Positions 45,154 to 54,709 of a DNA stretch of 64,000 bases are shown in pieces. Source of the DNA: Brevundimonas sp. MF30-B (lineage in GTDB: Bacteria > Pseudomonadota > Alphaproteobacteria > Caulobacterales > Caulobacteraceae). How positions within the stretch are numbered: the stretch's first letter is position 1; the number at the start of each line of letters is the position of its first letter. Position numbers and translations under genes: made by a program. The notes beneath the pieces are model-generated. The model saw only the letters and a program-made list of their open reading frames with translations, was not told the origin of the DNA and searched no databases. The stretch covers positions 964,001 to 1,028,000 of the forward strand of contig NZ_CP038440.1 in NCBI RefSeq assembly GCF_004683885.1. Direction: 5' to 3'.

Positions 45154-47265
45154 ATGGTGCGGTTTCTGACGGCGGCGGGCCTTTCGGCCTTGATGATCGG
45201 TCTGTCCGGCGAGGCGGCGTGCGCGCAGGCCGCGCCCGAGACGGCTACGCCCGCCGCCGCAGAGGTGCGGCAAACGACGGCTCGCTCGGGTCTGGGCCTG
45301 CGCGACCTGGCGATGATGGAGCGTGTGTCGGATCCGCGCCTGTCGCCCGACGCCCGGCAGGTGCTTTACGGCCTGCGGACCACGGACTGGGAGAACGACC
45401 GAGGCGTCAGCGCCCTGTGGCTGGTCGATGTCGAGGGCGGGACGCCGCGCCGCTTGGGCGCTTCGGATGGCGGCGCCGCCACGGGTCGCTGGGCGCCGGA
45501 CGGCCGCGCCATATATTTCCTGTCCTCGCGCGGCGGCTCCAGCCAGGTCTGGCGTATGGATCGCGAGGGCCGAGCGGCGGTGCAGGTCACGACCCTGCCG
45601 GTCGAGGTGACCCATTTCCAGGTAGCCCCGGACGGCCGATCGCTGATTCTGTCCGCGCCGGTGTTCGTGGATTGTGACACGTTGCAATGCAGCCGCGACC
45701 GGCTGGACGCCCGCAGCCAGTCCAAGTCCAAGGTCCGCACCTTCGACCGCCTGCCGCTCCGGCCGTGGGACAGCTGGAACGACGGGCGGCGCAGCCAGCT
45801 GTTCGTGCAGCCGCTGAATGGGTCCGGCTTGGGCGACGGGGCCCCGCGTCCTCTGACGCCCGGCCTGGACGCCGACACACCCTCGCGGCCCCAGGGCGGG
45901 GACAACGCCTTCACCGTCAGTCCCGACGCGACGCAGGTGGTCTTCTCCACCCAGACTCAGGGCCGCACCGAGGCGTTTACGAACAACACCGACTTGTTCC
46001 GTGTACCGCTTGCCGGCGGCGAGCCGGTCAATCTGACAGACGCCAACAATGCGCCCGACGGCGCGCCCGCCTATTCGCCGGACGGTCGACGCCTGGCCTG
46101 GCTGGCCGGCCGGCGCGAGAACGTCGGGGGCGATCAGCCGGTGGTCATGGTCGCCGACGCAGATGGCTCGAACGCCCGCGCGCTGACCGACTGGGACCGC
46201 GGCCCGGGCGGCCTGTCGTGGCGCTCGGACGGGCGGGCGCTTTACGTCACCGCCGCCGAAAACGGGCAGCAGAAGCTTTTCGAGATCGACGCCCGCACCG
46301 GCCGCGTGACCGCCCTGACGGAACAGGGCGCGGTCTCCGCCTATGACGAGGCGCGCGGCGTCCTGGTCTGGGCCCAGGACGGCTTCACCAGCCCGACCCA
46401 GCTGTGGGTCAAACGCGGGTCGGGCGAGGCGCGTCGTCTGACCGATCACAACGCCCAGGCCCTGGCGCGGCTGGACCTGCCCGCGCCAGAGCTGTTCACC
46501 TTCGCGGGCTGGAACGGCGAACAGGTGCAGGGCTGGGTGTTCAAGCCCGCCGGCTTTGTCGAGGGGCGGCGCTATCCGGCGGTGCACCTGATCCACGGGG
46601 GGCCCAAATCACCCTGGACCGACAGCTGGTCCTATCGCTGGAACCCGCAGACCTACACTGCCGCTGGATACGCCGTGGTGATGATCAACTTCCACGGCTC
46701 GCCCGGGTTCGGCCAGGCCTTCACCGACGCCATCAACGACCATTGGGGCGACCGGCCGCTTGAGGATCTGCAGAAGGGCTGGCAGGCGGCGATCGAGGCC
46801 AATCCCTGGATCGACGGCGGCCGCGCCTGCGCGCTGGGTGCGTCCTACGGCGGCTATATGGTCAACATGATCGCTGGCCGCTGGAACGAGCCCTGGCGCT
46901 GCCTGGTCAACCATGCCGGCGTCTTCGACGTGCCGCAGTTGATGAACGCCATGGATATCGGCACCTTCATCTGGGAGTTCGGCGGGCCCAGCTGGGAGCG
47001 CAAGGAGCTCTACGACCGGCACAACCCCGAGACCTATGTCTCGAACTGGTCCAAGCCGATGCTGGTGCTGCACGGGTCGCGCGATTTCCGGGTGCCCGAG
47101 GAACAGGGGCTGGCGACCTTCTCGGCCTTGCAAAGGCTCGGCATCCCCAGCCGCTACGTCCACGTCCCGGACGAGAACCACTGGGTGACGAAGGCCCGCA
47201 ACTGGGTCGACTGGCAGCAGGAGATCCTGGACTGGACCGATCGCTGGACCGCCGAGAGCCCCTGA
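45154..47265 (+). CDS. S9 peptidase, dipeptidyl/acylaminoacyl-peptidase type (first of pair)
   Basis: Exported serine peptidase. The 703 residues begin with a signal peptide (to about CAQA, residue 25). The N-terminal beta-propeller contains TolB-like PD40 repeats such as VSDPRLSPDARQVLYG and PAYSPDGRRLAWL. The hydrolase domain carries the nucleophile in CALGASYGGYMVN (Ser about 570), the acid in LHGSRDFRVP and the histidine in PDENHWV. Low sequence similarity to the S9A pair at 11-15 kb places it in the S9B/S9C branch. It is directly followed by a close paralogue, 62 bases downstream. Confidence 0.94.
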   Translation: MVRFLTAAGLSALMIGLSGEAACAQAAPETATPAAAEVRQTTARSGLGLRDLAMMERVSDPRLSPDARQVLYGLRTTDWENDRGVSALWLVDVEGGTPRRLGASDGGAATGRWAPDGRAIYFLSSRGGSSQVWRMDREGRAAVQVTTLPVEVTHFQVAPDGRSLILSAPVFVDCDTLQCSRDRLDARSQSKSKVRTFDRLPLRPWDSWNDGRRSQLFVQPLNGSGLGDGAPRPLTPGLDADTPSRPQGGDNAFTVSPDATQVVFSTQTQGRTEAFTNNTDLFRVPLAGGEPVNLTDANNAPDGAPAYSPDGRRLAWLAGRRENVGGDQPVVMVADADGSNARALTDWDRGPGGLSWRSDGRALYVTAAENGQQKLFEIDARTGRVTALTEQGAVSAYDEARGVLVWAQDGFTSPTQLWVKRGSGEARRLTDHNAQALARLDLPAPELFTFAGWNGEQVQGWVFKPAGFVEGRRYPAVHLIHGGPKSPWTDSWSYRWNPQTYTAAGYAVVMINFHGSPGFGQAFTDAINDHWGDRPLEDLQKGWQAAIEANPWIDGGRACALGASYGGYMVNMIAGRWNEPWRCLVNHAGVFDVPQLMNAMDIGTFIWEFGGPSWERKELYDRHNPETYVSNWSKPMLVLHGSRDFRVPEEQGLATFSALQRLGIPSRYVHVPDENHWVTKARNWVDWQQEILDWTDRWTAESP

Positions 47266-47327
47266 TCTTTTGTCGCACCCCCGGCGGTGCTACGGCTGAC
47301 GACCTCGGATTTTGAGGAAGCTCGCCC

Positions 47328-49478
47328 ATGCGTCGCCATTCGCTGCTCTCGGGGGCCGTCGCGGCCCTGGCCCTGATCACTGCCGTGCCGGCCTTGGCGC
47401 AAGCACAACCTGCTCCCGCTGTTTCAGGCGCGCCGGCCATGCCGACCACGCCTGCGCCGCATCCGGCCGCGACGCCGGACGCCTTCACCTATCAGGACAT
47501 GATCGGGCTGAACCGCCTGGCCGATCCGCAGGTGTCGCCCGACGGCCGTCGCGTCGTCTATTCGGTGACCGCCACCGACGTGGATGCCAACCGCCGCGCC
47601 ACCACCCTGTGGATTCGCGACATCGACGGCGACGCCGCGCCGCGCCGACTGGCGATCAACGAGGGCGGAGCCAATACCGCGCGCTGGGGCGCCGATGGCA
47701 ATCTGTACTTCCTGTCGGGCCGTTCGGGGTCGAGCCAGGTCTGGCGCGCCGACGCCTCGGGGGCCAATCCGGTGCAGGTGACGCGCCTGCCGACCGACGT
47801 GAACGCCTATCGCCTCAGCCCGCGCGCCGACAAGGTCGCTGTGTCGCTGGCCGTCTATCCCGACTGCGCCGACCTGGCCTGCTCGGTCGAGCGCGCCAAG
47901 GTCCAAGGCGAGCGCAAATCCACCGGCCAGGTCTATGAGCGCATGTTCGTGCGCCACTGGGACACCTGGGAGGATCACACCCAGAACCACCTGTTCGTCC
48001 TGCCGATCGCCGCCAGCGGGCGGGCCGGCGAGGCGGTGTGGGTGACCAAGGGCTTCGACGGCGACACGCCCTCCAAGCCGTTCGGCGACGAAAGCGAATT
48101 CACCTTCGCGCCCGACGGTGAATCGGTGGTCTTCTCGGCGCGGCTGAAGGGCCAGTCCGAGCCGTGGAGCACCAACTTCGACCTGTGGCGCACCAACGCC
48201 CTGACCGGCGACGGCACGTTCGAGAACCTGACGGCCGACAACCCCGCCTGGGACACCGGCCCGGTGTTCTCGCCCGATGGCCGCACCCTGGCCTATCGCG
48301 CCATGGCCCGACCGGGCTTCGAGGCCGACAAATACGCCATCTTCCTGAAGGACGTGGCGACCGGCCAGACCCGCCAGATCGCGGCCAACTGGGATCGCTC
48401 GGCCGACACACTGCAATGGTCCGCCGACGGCCAGACGCTTTACACCACCGCCGGCGACGTGGGTCAGACCCGTTTGTTCGCCATCGATACGCGCAACGGC
48501 GTGGTGACGCCGGTGACCGGCCCGGGCCATGTCTCGGCCTTCGCCCAGACGCCCTCTGGCTTCGTTTTCGCCCAAGACGCGCTGGATCGACCTTCGGACC
48601 TCTGGTTCAAGACCTATCTCGGCCGCGAAATGCCGCGCCGCCTGACCAACGTGAACCCGTCGCTGGACGCCAAGACCTTCGGCGAGGCCGAGCAGTTCAG
48701 CTTCCCCGGCTGGAACGGCGAGACGGTGCACGGCTATGTCATCAAGCCCGCGGGCTATGTCGAAGGCCGACAGTATCCGGTCGCCTTCCTGATCCATGGC
48801 GGGCCGCAGGGCTCGTTCGGCAACAGCTGGTCCTACCGCTGGAACCCGTCGACCTACGCCGGCGCGGGCTATGCGGTGGTGATGATCGATTTCCACGGCT
48901 CGACCGGCTACGGCCAGGCCTTCACCGACTCGATCAGCCAGCACTGGGGCGACCGCCCGTTGGAAGACCTGCAGAAGGGTTGGGCCTACGCCCAGCAGCA
49001 GTACCGCTTCCTGGACGGCGACCGCGCCTGCGCGCTCGGCGCATCCTACGGCGGCTATATGGTCAACTGGATCGCGGGCAACTGGCCCGGCGAGTTCAAG
49101 TGCCTGGTCAACCACGACGGCGTCTTCGACACCCTCGGCATGGGCTATTCAACCGAGGAGTTGTGGTTCACCGAGTGGGAATACGGCGGCACGCCGTGGG
49201 AGAATCCGCGCGGCTATCAGCAGTTTAACCCGGCCAACCACGTTCAGAACTGGCGCGACCCGATGCTGGTGGTCCAGGGCGACCGCGACTTCCGCATCCC
49301 GACCGCGCAAGGCCTGTCGACCTTCACCGCCCTGCAGCGTCGCGGCATCGAAAGCCGGCTGGTCTTCTTCCCGGACGAGAACCACTGGGTGCTGCGGCCG
49401 GCCAACAGCCTGCAATGGCACAATGAGGTGTTCGGCTGGCTGAACCGCTTCATCGGGCCGGACGCCGAGCAACGCTGA
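47328..49478 (+). CDS. S9 peptidase, dipeptidyl/acylaminoacyl-peptidase type (second of pair)
   Basis: A 716-residue paralogue of the preceding gene with its own signal peptide (to about ALAQA, residue 26). It shares motifs almost word for word: CALGASYGGYMVN around the nucleophile, QGDRDFRIP for the acid and PDENHWV for the histidine, as well as PLEDLQKGW and YRWNP. The propeller half is more divergent. A 7-bp inverted repeat follows the stop immediately. The two copies are likely a tandem duplication with specialised substrates. Confidence 0.95.
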   Translation: MRRHSLLSGAVAALALITAVPALAQAQPAPAVSGAPAMPTTPAPHPAATPDAFTYQDMIGLNRLADPQVSPDGRRVVYSVTATDVDANRRATTLWIRDIDGDAAPRRLAINEGGANTARWGADGNLYFLSGRSGSSQVWRADASGANPVQVTRLPTDVNAYRLSPRADKVAVSLAVYPDCADLACSVERAKVQGERKSTGQVYERMFVRHWDTWEDHTQNHLFVLPIAASGRAGEAVWVTKGFDGDTPSKPFGDESEFTFAPDGESVVFSARLKGQSEPWSTNFDLWRTNALTGDGTFENLTADNPAWDTGPVFSPDGRTLAYRAMARPGFEADKYAIFLKDVATGQTRQIAANWDRSADTLQWSADGQTLYTTAGDVGQTRLFAIDTRNGVVTPVTGPGHVSAFAQTPSGFVFAQDALDRPSDLWFKTYLGREMPRRLTNVNPSLDAKTFGEAEQFSFPGWNGETVHGYVIKPAGYVEGRQYPVAFLIHGGPQGSFGNSWSYRWNPSTYAGAGYAVVMIDFHGSTGYGQAFTDSISQHWGDRPLEDLQKGWAYAQQQYRFLDGDRACALGASYGGYMVNWIAGNWPGEFKCLVNHDGVFDTLGMGYSTEELWFTEWEYGGTPWENPRGYQQFNPANHVQNWRDPMLVVQGDRDFRIPTAQGLSTFTALQRRGIESRLVFFPDENHWVLRPANSLQWHNEVFGWLNRFIGPDAEQR

Positions 49479-49500
49479 CGCGACCATCCGCCCGGTCGCG
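49479..49500 (+). terminator. Hairpin directly after the second S9 gene
   Basis: CGCGACC (49479-49485) and GGTCGCG (49494-49500), 7 bp with an 8-base loop, begins at the base after the stop. The following bases are CGTTCAGGTCTCTTC, only mildly T-rich. It may partially separate this gene from the AsmA gene. Confidence 0.4.
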
Positions 49501-49530
49501 CGTTCAGGTCTCTTCAAGGAGAGCAGCGCG

Positions 49531-51585
49531 CTGACCAAGGGGTTGAAAGATCGACTGAACTGGAGGGGCTGGCGCGACGGCGCGCTGGCCCCTGTCGGCG
49601 TTCGCGCTCGCGCCTTCGGCGGCTGGGTGCGCGACAACGACCCGGTCTATCGCGCCTTTCGCCATCCGGGGCCGGTCGAGAAAGGCGCGGTGCTGGGCGT
49701 GCTCATCCTTGTCGCGGCCCTCGTCCTGTTCCTGATCCTGTTCGACTGGAACTGGCTGCGCGGGCCGATCGGACGCTGGGCCTCGGTCCAGTATGATCGC
49801 GAGATCGCCTTGAACGGCGATCTGGATGTAAGGCTGTTCAGCTGGACGCCGTCGGTCACGGTCAATCAGCTGACGGTGGGCGGCCCGTCCTGGGCGAGGG
49901 ACGAGGACACGGCGCGCGTGTCGCGCATCGAGGCCTCGGCCAAGCTTAGCCAGCTCCTGCGCGGGCGGATCGAAATGCCGCTGCTGGCGATCACCCGTCC
50001 CCAGCTGGTCCTGATCGCCACGGAGGACGGCCGCCGCAGCTGGGACCTGAACCCGGACAAGCCCGACGATGGGCGCGGCGCGAACCTGCCGTTGATTGAG
50101 CGGCTGATCATCACCGACGGGCGCCTGTCACTGGATGAGCAGCGGCGAGGCATGAGGCTGGACGCTGTGGTCAACGCCCGCGAGGCCGCGGCCTCCGCCG
50201 ACCCCGGCGAGACCGGCTTCCGCCTGGAAGGCGAGGGCGAGATAAACGGCGCGCCCCTGACCCTGACCATCGAAGGGGGCGCCTTCGTCAACATCCGGCG
50301 CGACCGTCCCTATCGATTCACCGCCGAGGTGGAGGGCGCGCGCACCCGCCTGCGCGCAGATGGCGCCATCACCCGGCCTTTCGATCTGGGCCGCTTCCAA
50401 GCGAGGCTGGCCTTGCGCGGTCAGGACCTTAACGATCTCTATGTCCTGACCGGCGTGGTTGCGCCCAACACGCCGCCCTATGAGCTGGCGGGCACGCTGA
50501 CGCGCGACGAGGCCTTGTGGACCTTCACCGACTTCGCCGGCCGCGTCGGGTCGTCGGATCTGGCCGGCGACCTCAAGGTGGACAAGGTCGGCGACCGTCG
50601 ATGGGTGGAAGCCGACCTGGTATCGCGTTCGCTGGACATAGACGATCTGGCCGCCGTGCTGGGGGCCCAGCCACAGGTCACGCCAGGCGACACTGTGGCT
50701 CACTCCGGCGCCCCCGGGAAGCTTCTGCCCGACGCCCCTCTGCAGACCGACCGCCTGCGCCAGATGGACGGCCGCCTCAGTTTCAAGGCGGGCTCGGTCA
50801 AGCGCAACACCTTCGCCGTGCGGCAAGTGGATCTGGGCGCGGCGCTGAAGGACGGCATTCTGAACCTGGACCCCGTCAGCTTCACCTTCAGCCAGGGCGA
50901 ATTGAACGGCACGGCCCGTATCGACGCCACCGACGACATGCCCAACAGCACGGTCGATTTCCGCCTTTCCGGCTATCCACTAGAGGCCATCATTCCCGCG
51001 CGGAACGGCGCGCCGACGGTGACGGGTCGAGCGCTGGGGCGCGCCCGGCTGGAAGGGCCCGGCCGCTCTATCAGCGAGTTCGCAGGCCGGTCGAATGGAT
51101 CGCTGAGTCTGGTCGTGCCGCAGGGGCGGATCCGATCCGCATTCGCCGAAATGCTGGGCATCAATGTCGGCGCGGGCCTGCGTCGATTGTTCAGTGGCGA
51201 CGTCAGCGAAAGCCCGATCCGCTGCGCCGTCGCCGACTTCACGGTGAGGGGCGGCACGGCGACGGCCCGGACCCTGGTGATCGACACCGACGTGGTCCTG
51301 ACAAAGGGCGAAGGCACCATCGATCTGGGCTCGGAGCAGATGAACCTGCGTCTAGACGGGGAGACCAAGAAGCCGCGCCTGTTGCGCGTCTGGGCGCCCA
51401 TCACGGTCAGCGGCCCGCTGCAGCAGCCGCGCATCGGCGTCGACACCGGGGCGGTCGCGGCCCAGGCGGGCATCACCGGACTTCTGGGCGCCTTGGTCGC
51501 ACCCGTCGCGGCAGTCTTCGCTTTCGTCGATCCCGGTCTGGCCGAGGACGCCGACTGCGGCGGATTGATCGCAGGCGCGCGCTGA
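49531..51585 (+). CDS. AsmA-family inner-membrane protein
   Basis: Member of the AsmA-like family of bridge-type envelope proteins linked to phospholipid transport between membranes. A single N-terminal helix (about 50-70, VLGVLILVAALVLFLILFDW) is followed by the AsmA domain (GDLDVRLFSWTPSVTVNQLTVGGP) and a long periplasmic beta-rich region ending in the C-terminal AsmA signature near LRLDGETKKPR. No ATG or GTG is available. A CTG at 49531 has AAGGAG nine bases upstream; a TTG at 49543 has its purine run touching the codon. The CTG start (684 residues) is preferred on spacing alone. Confidence 0.85.
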   Translation: MTKGLKDRLNWRGWRDGALAPVGVRARAFGGWVRDNDPVYRAFRHPGPVEKGAVLGVLILVAALVLFLILFDWNWLRGPIGRWASVQYDREIALNGDLDVRLFSWTPSVTVNQLTVGGPSWARDEDTARVSRIEASAKLSQLLRGRIEMPLLAITRPQLVLIATEDGRRSWDLNPDKPDDGRGANLPLIERLIITDGRLSLDEQRRGMRLDAVVNAREAAASADPGETGFRLEGEGEINGAPLTLTIEGGAFVNIRRDRPYRFTAEVEGARTRLRADGAITRPFDLGRFQARLALRGQDLNDLYVLTGVVAPNTPPYELAGTLTRDEALWTFTDFAGRVGSSDLAGDLKVDKVGDRRWVEADLVSRSLDIDDLAAVLGAQPQVTPGDTVAHSGAPGKLLPDAPLQTDRLRQMDGRLSFKAGSVKRNTFAVRQVDLGAALKDGILNLDPVSFTFSQGELNGTARIDATDDMPNSTVDFRLSGYPLEAIIPARNGAPTVTGRALGRARLEGPGRSISEFAGRSNGSLSLVVPQGRIRSAFAEMLGINVGAGLRRLFSGDVSESPIRCAVADFTVRGGTATARTLVIDTDVVLTKGEGTIDLGSEQMNLRLDGETKKPRLLRVWAPITVSGPLQQPRIGVDTGAVAAQAGITGLLGALVAPVAAVFAFVDPGLAEDADCGGLIAGAR

Positions 51586-51647
51586 GTGGAGCCGAAGGCC
51601 CCTTGTGTGCGTATCTGTCGGACTTCGCATGCGCCGAGAGAGGCCAG

Positions 51648-52499
51648 ATGACCCGGAGAGGCGTTTTCGCCGGCGCGCTTGGCGCCCTGACGGCGGCCTG
51701 CTCGCCGCTTTCCCTTTTGAACACTCTAGGCCCGCGCGACCGAGGAGCACGGCGGGTGGCGCGCGGCCTAGCCTATGGCCAGGACGCACGCCAGACCATG
51801 GATGTCTATGCGCCCACCGATGCGCGTGACCTGGCCGTGGTCGTCTTCTTCTACGGCGGCGGCTGGGATTCCGGCTCGCGCGAGGTCTACGGATGGGCCG
51901 CCCAGGCTCTGGCGGCGCGCGGCTTTGTGGTCTTTCTGCCTGACTATCGGGTCGTCCCCCAGGTGCACTTCCCCGCCTTTGTCGAGGACGCGGCGGCCGC
52001 GACGGCCAGCGCTGCGGACTTGGCTGCGGGGCTTGGCGGCGATCCCTCGCGCCTGGCGGTGGCGGGCCACTCCGCCGGAGCGCATCTGGCGATGATGATC
52101 GCTCTGGACCGCCGCTACATGCAGGCCGCCGGCCGGCCCGATCTGATCAAGGCGGCGGTCGGCTTGGCGGGGCCTTACGAGTTCCTTCCGCTCGCCGTGC
52201 CGGCCTCGATCAACGCCTTCGGCCGCGCTCCGGACCCTACGCTGACCCAGCCGGTCACATTCGCGCGTCGCGACGCGCCGCCGCTATGGCTGGGCCATGG
52301 CACGGCTGACACCGTGGTGCACGACGAGGATACGGTGATCCTGAATGACCGCATGCGGGCCGTCGGGGGGCGGTCCGAAGCGAAACTCTATCCCGGCCTC
52401 GACCACGCCGACCTGATCGCGACCTTCTCGCCCCTTTTTCGCAAGAAGGCGCCGGTCTTGGACGACGTGACAGCGTTCCTGAATCGGGAACTGGGCTAA
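51648..52499 (+). CDS. Alpha/beta hydrolase (carboxylesterase-like), lipoprotein
   Basis: A 283-residue exported esterase. The ATG at 51648 gives a signal starting MTRRGVF (twin-arginine-like) and ending in TAAC, a plausible lipobox (Cys18). The oxyanion segment is FYGGGWDSG, the nucleophile lies in GHSAGAH, the acid in GTADTVV and the histidine in GLDHAD, matching BD-FAE/esterase-lipase proteins of the hormone-sensitive type. The reading frame entering from within the asmA gene is a shadow. It sits 62 bases after asmA and is convergent with the DUF885 gene (64 bases). Confidence 0.88.
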   Translation: MTRRGVFAGALGALTAACSPLSLLNTLGPRDRGARRVARGLAYGQDARQTMDVYAPTDARDLAVVVFFYGGGWDSGSREVYGWAAQALAARGFVVFLPDYRVVPQVHFPAFVEDAAAATASAADLAAGLGGDPSRLAVAGHSAGAHLAMMIALDRRYMQAAGRPDLIKAAVGLAGPYEFLPLAVPASINAFGRAPDPTLTQPVTFARRDAPPLWLGHGTADTVVHDEDTVILNDRMRAVGGRSEAKLYPGLDHADLIATFSPLFRKKAPVLDDVTAFLNRELG

Positions 52500-52563
52500 A
52501 TCTTCGAGGCGCGGGTCAGCCGAGAAGGGCCGCTTCATGCAGATGGCGGTCCTGCGATGGATT

Positions 52564-54393
52564 TCAGGCGGGAGCTCCGCCTCCGCGAGCGATCCACCCG
52601 TCGATCTGGTCCTCAAGCACGTCCAGCGGCACTGAGCCGGATCCCAGAACGACGGTGTGGAAGTCCTTGATGTCGAAGCGGTCGCCTAGCGCTTGGCGGG
52701 CGCGATCGCGCAGCTCCATGATCTTCAGTTCGCCGATCTTGTAGCTGGTCGCTTGGCCCGGATTGGTGATGTAGCGCTCGACTTCCTTTTCGATGTCCCG
52801 CTCGCTCAGCAGAGAGTTCTGGCGGAAGTAGTCCATGGCCTGTTCGCGGGTCCAGCGCTTGGCGTGCAGGCCGGTGTCGGTCACCAGGCGCACCGCGCGC
52901 CACAGCTCGGTCGAGAGGCGGCCGAAGTCGGAATAGGGGTCCTGATAGAAGCCCATCTCCTTGCCCAGCCGCTCGGCGTACAGGCCCCAGCCCTCGGCAT
53001 AGGCGCCATAGCCGCCGAACCGGCGGAAGCGCGGCAGGCCCTCGATCTCCTGGGCGTAGGCGATCTGGAAATGGTGGCCCGGCGCGCCCTCGTGATAGCT
53101 GATGCCCTCGATCTGGGGCTTCAGCACCTGGGTCATGTCCGACAGGTTGACGTAGTAGATGCCTGGCCGCGAGCCGTCCGGCGCGGGCGAGTTGTAAAAT
53201 GCGATCGAGGCGGTGGCCTCGCGGAACGGCTCCACCGCCCGCACCTCAAGAGCCGCCTTTGGCAGGGTCGAGAACCACTGCGGCGCGATCTCCATCACCT
53301 GGGCCACGAAGGCCCGCGCGTCGGTCAGATACTGCTCCTTGCCTTCGGGCGTGTTCGGATACTGGAAGCGCGGGTCGGTCTTCAGCAGGGTGAAGAAGTC
53401 GGTCAGCGGGCCGTCGAAGCCCACCTGCTGCTTGATGACCTCCATTTCGGCCTGGACGCGGGCGACTTCCGCCAGACCGATCTCGTGGATCTGCTCCGCC
53501 GTCAGGTCGGTGGTGGTCGAGAGCTGGAGCCGGGCATTGTAATAGGCCTCGCCGTTCGGAAGGCGCCACACGCCGGCGTCGCTGTCGGCCATCGGCCGGA
53601 CCTCGTCCAGCGCGGCCAGCACGGTCTCATAGCCCTGGCGATACGGCCCGGTCAGGGCGGCGCGCGCCGAGGCGAGCAGACGGTCCTTGGTCGCCTGGTC
53701 CGCCTCAAGGGCGCCGACCTTGCGCTGGACGTCGGCCCACACCGGGTTGTCGGCGCCGTCGTCGAAAGGGGCCCCTGTGATGACGGCGCGGGTGTTTTCG
53801 ATCGAGGGCTCGAAGACGAAGCGCGGCGACACGACGCCCCGCGCGGCCCGGGCCTTCAGCGTATCGGCGACCTGGGTCATGTAGCGGTCCACCGCGGTCA
53901 GGCGGGCGACGTAGGCTTCGGCGTCCTGGACGCTGGTGACCCGGTGGTTGTTGATCATGAAGACCGGGATAGAGGTCGTCGGATTGCCGTTGGCGGCGAA
54001 CTGGAAGCCCCAGTCGCGCCACTGGTTCGCCAGCCGCGCCTGCTCGACGCCATATTCGAACATGCGCCACGAAAGCCGGCTCTGCGCGCTCAACGCCTCT
54101 GGGTCGAACCGCGCCTTCATCTCGGCCAACTGCGCCTCCTGCAGAGCGAGGGCGCGGTCGGCTGCCGCTTCGGACACGTCGTTCAGCTTGTCGTAGTCCG
54201 TCTTCAGCCCCAGGGCCGTCATCTGTTGCGGCGACTGGGCGATGCGGGCCTGAAATGCCCGTTCGAAGAAGGCGTCGAGCCGTGCGTCCTCGGTCTGAGC
54301 CGCCGCAGCGGTCGGCATCGTCTGCGCCAGAACGGCTGAAGGGTGCGCGGCCAGGATCATTGCGGCGCAGGAGGCGAGCAGAAGACGGCGCAT
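52564..54393 (-). CDS. DUF885-family secreted protein (putative metallopeptidase)
   Basis: A 609-residue exported protein with a signal peptide to about VLAQ (residue 24); upstream in-frame starts lack it. DUF885 proteins resemble thermolysin-fold peptidases: the motif YHEGAPGHHFQ (about 440-450) supplies H-E-x-x-x-H-type ligands and AEGWGLYAE (about 471-479) the glutamate, both intact. Substrates are not known. It lies between the convergent esterase and a strong terminator at 54492. The cluster of peptidases here suggests peptide scavenging. Confidence 0.9.
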   Translation of the reverse strand: MRRLLLASCAAMILAAHPSAVLAQTMPTAAAAQTEDARLDAFFERAFQARIAQSPQQMTALGLKTDYDKLNDVSEAAADRALALQEAQLAEMKARFDPEALSAQSRLSWRMFEYGVEQARLANQWRDWGFQFAANGNPTTSIPVFMINNHRVTSVQDAEAYVARLTAVDRYMTQVADTLKARAARGVVSPRFVFEPSIENTRAVITGAPFDDGADNPVWADVQRKVGALEADQATKDRLLASARAALTGPYRQGYETVLAALDEVRPMADSDAGVWRLPNGEAYYNARLQLSTTTDLTAEQIHEIGLAEVARVQAEMEVIKQQVGFDGPLTDFFTLLKTDPRFQYPNTPEGKEQYLTDARAFVAQVMEIAPQWFSTLPKAALEVRAVEPFREATASIAFYNSPAPDGSRPGIYYVNLSDMTQVLKPQIEGISYHEGAPGHHFQIAYAQEIEGLPRFRRFGGYGAYAEGWGLYAERLGKEMGFYQDPYSDFGRLSTELWRAVRLVTDTGLHAKRWTREQAMDYFRQNSLLSERDIEKEVERYITNPGQATSYKIGELKIMELRDRARQALGDRFDIKDFHTVVLGSGSVPLDVLEDQIDGWIARGGGAPA

Positions 54394-54491
54394 CAAGCGG
54401 ACTCCAGAAGGGAAGAGGCAGAGACCTTCGCCGTCCGCCGCCGTCGTGGCAAGGGCGCCTGTCCAAGCCATTTCCGGAAATCAGGCATGAA

Positions 54492-54527
54492 AAAGCCCGC
54501 TGCGGGGGATACGTCGCAGCGGGCTTT
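54492..54527. terminator. Bidirectional intrinsic terminator
   Basis: AAAGCCCGCTGCG (54492-54504) and CGCAGCGGGCTTT (54515-54527), a perfect 13-bp stem with a 10-base loop, flanked by A's on one side and T's on the other. It is 154 bases downstream of the hisS stop and about 100 bases upstream of the DUF885 start, so it mainly isolates DUF885 from hisS transcription. Confidence 0.85.
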
Positions 54528-54670
54528 CTCGCTCTCTGAAGGAGCGGACGTTTCCTCCCCGAAACGCCTTCAAGATGCGCTTCAGCGCGTCTCGAGTGGG
54601 TTCAAATGACGCAGGGGCGCCCCTGTCGTCAACCAGACCTCGGGCGAATTCCGCCCTTTATCCGACTAAA

Positions 54671-54709
54671 CGTCGATAAGTCACACGCCTGTGTTGATGT
54701 TTATCGACG
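54671..54709. terminator. Nested hairpin straddling the hisS stop codon
   Basis: CGTCGATAA (54671-54679) pairs with TTATCGACG (54701-54709); inside it ACAC and GTGT form a second short stem. The hisS stop (54681-54683) is within the loop region. On the minus strand the hairpin is followed by TTTAG. It may be a terminator or a 3' stabiliser. Confidence 0.5.

Noticed and set aside
45049..46596. N-terminal extension of the acyltransferase frame across the S9 peptidase gene
   Set aside because: The extension is antisense to a clear S9 gene; the ATG at 45048 gives a normal acyltransferase length.
50517..51647. Upstream extension of the esterase frame
   Set aside because: Arg-rich shadow of the AsmA gene; a lipoprotein signal begins at the ATG at 51648.
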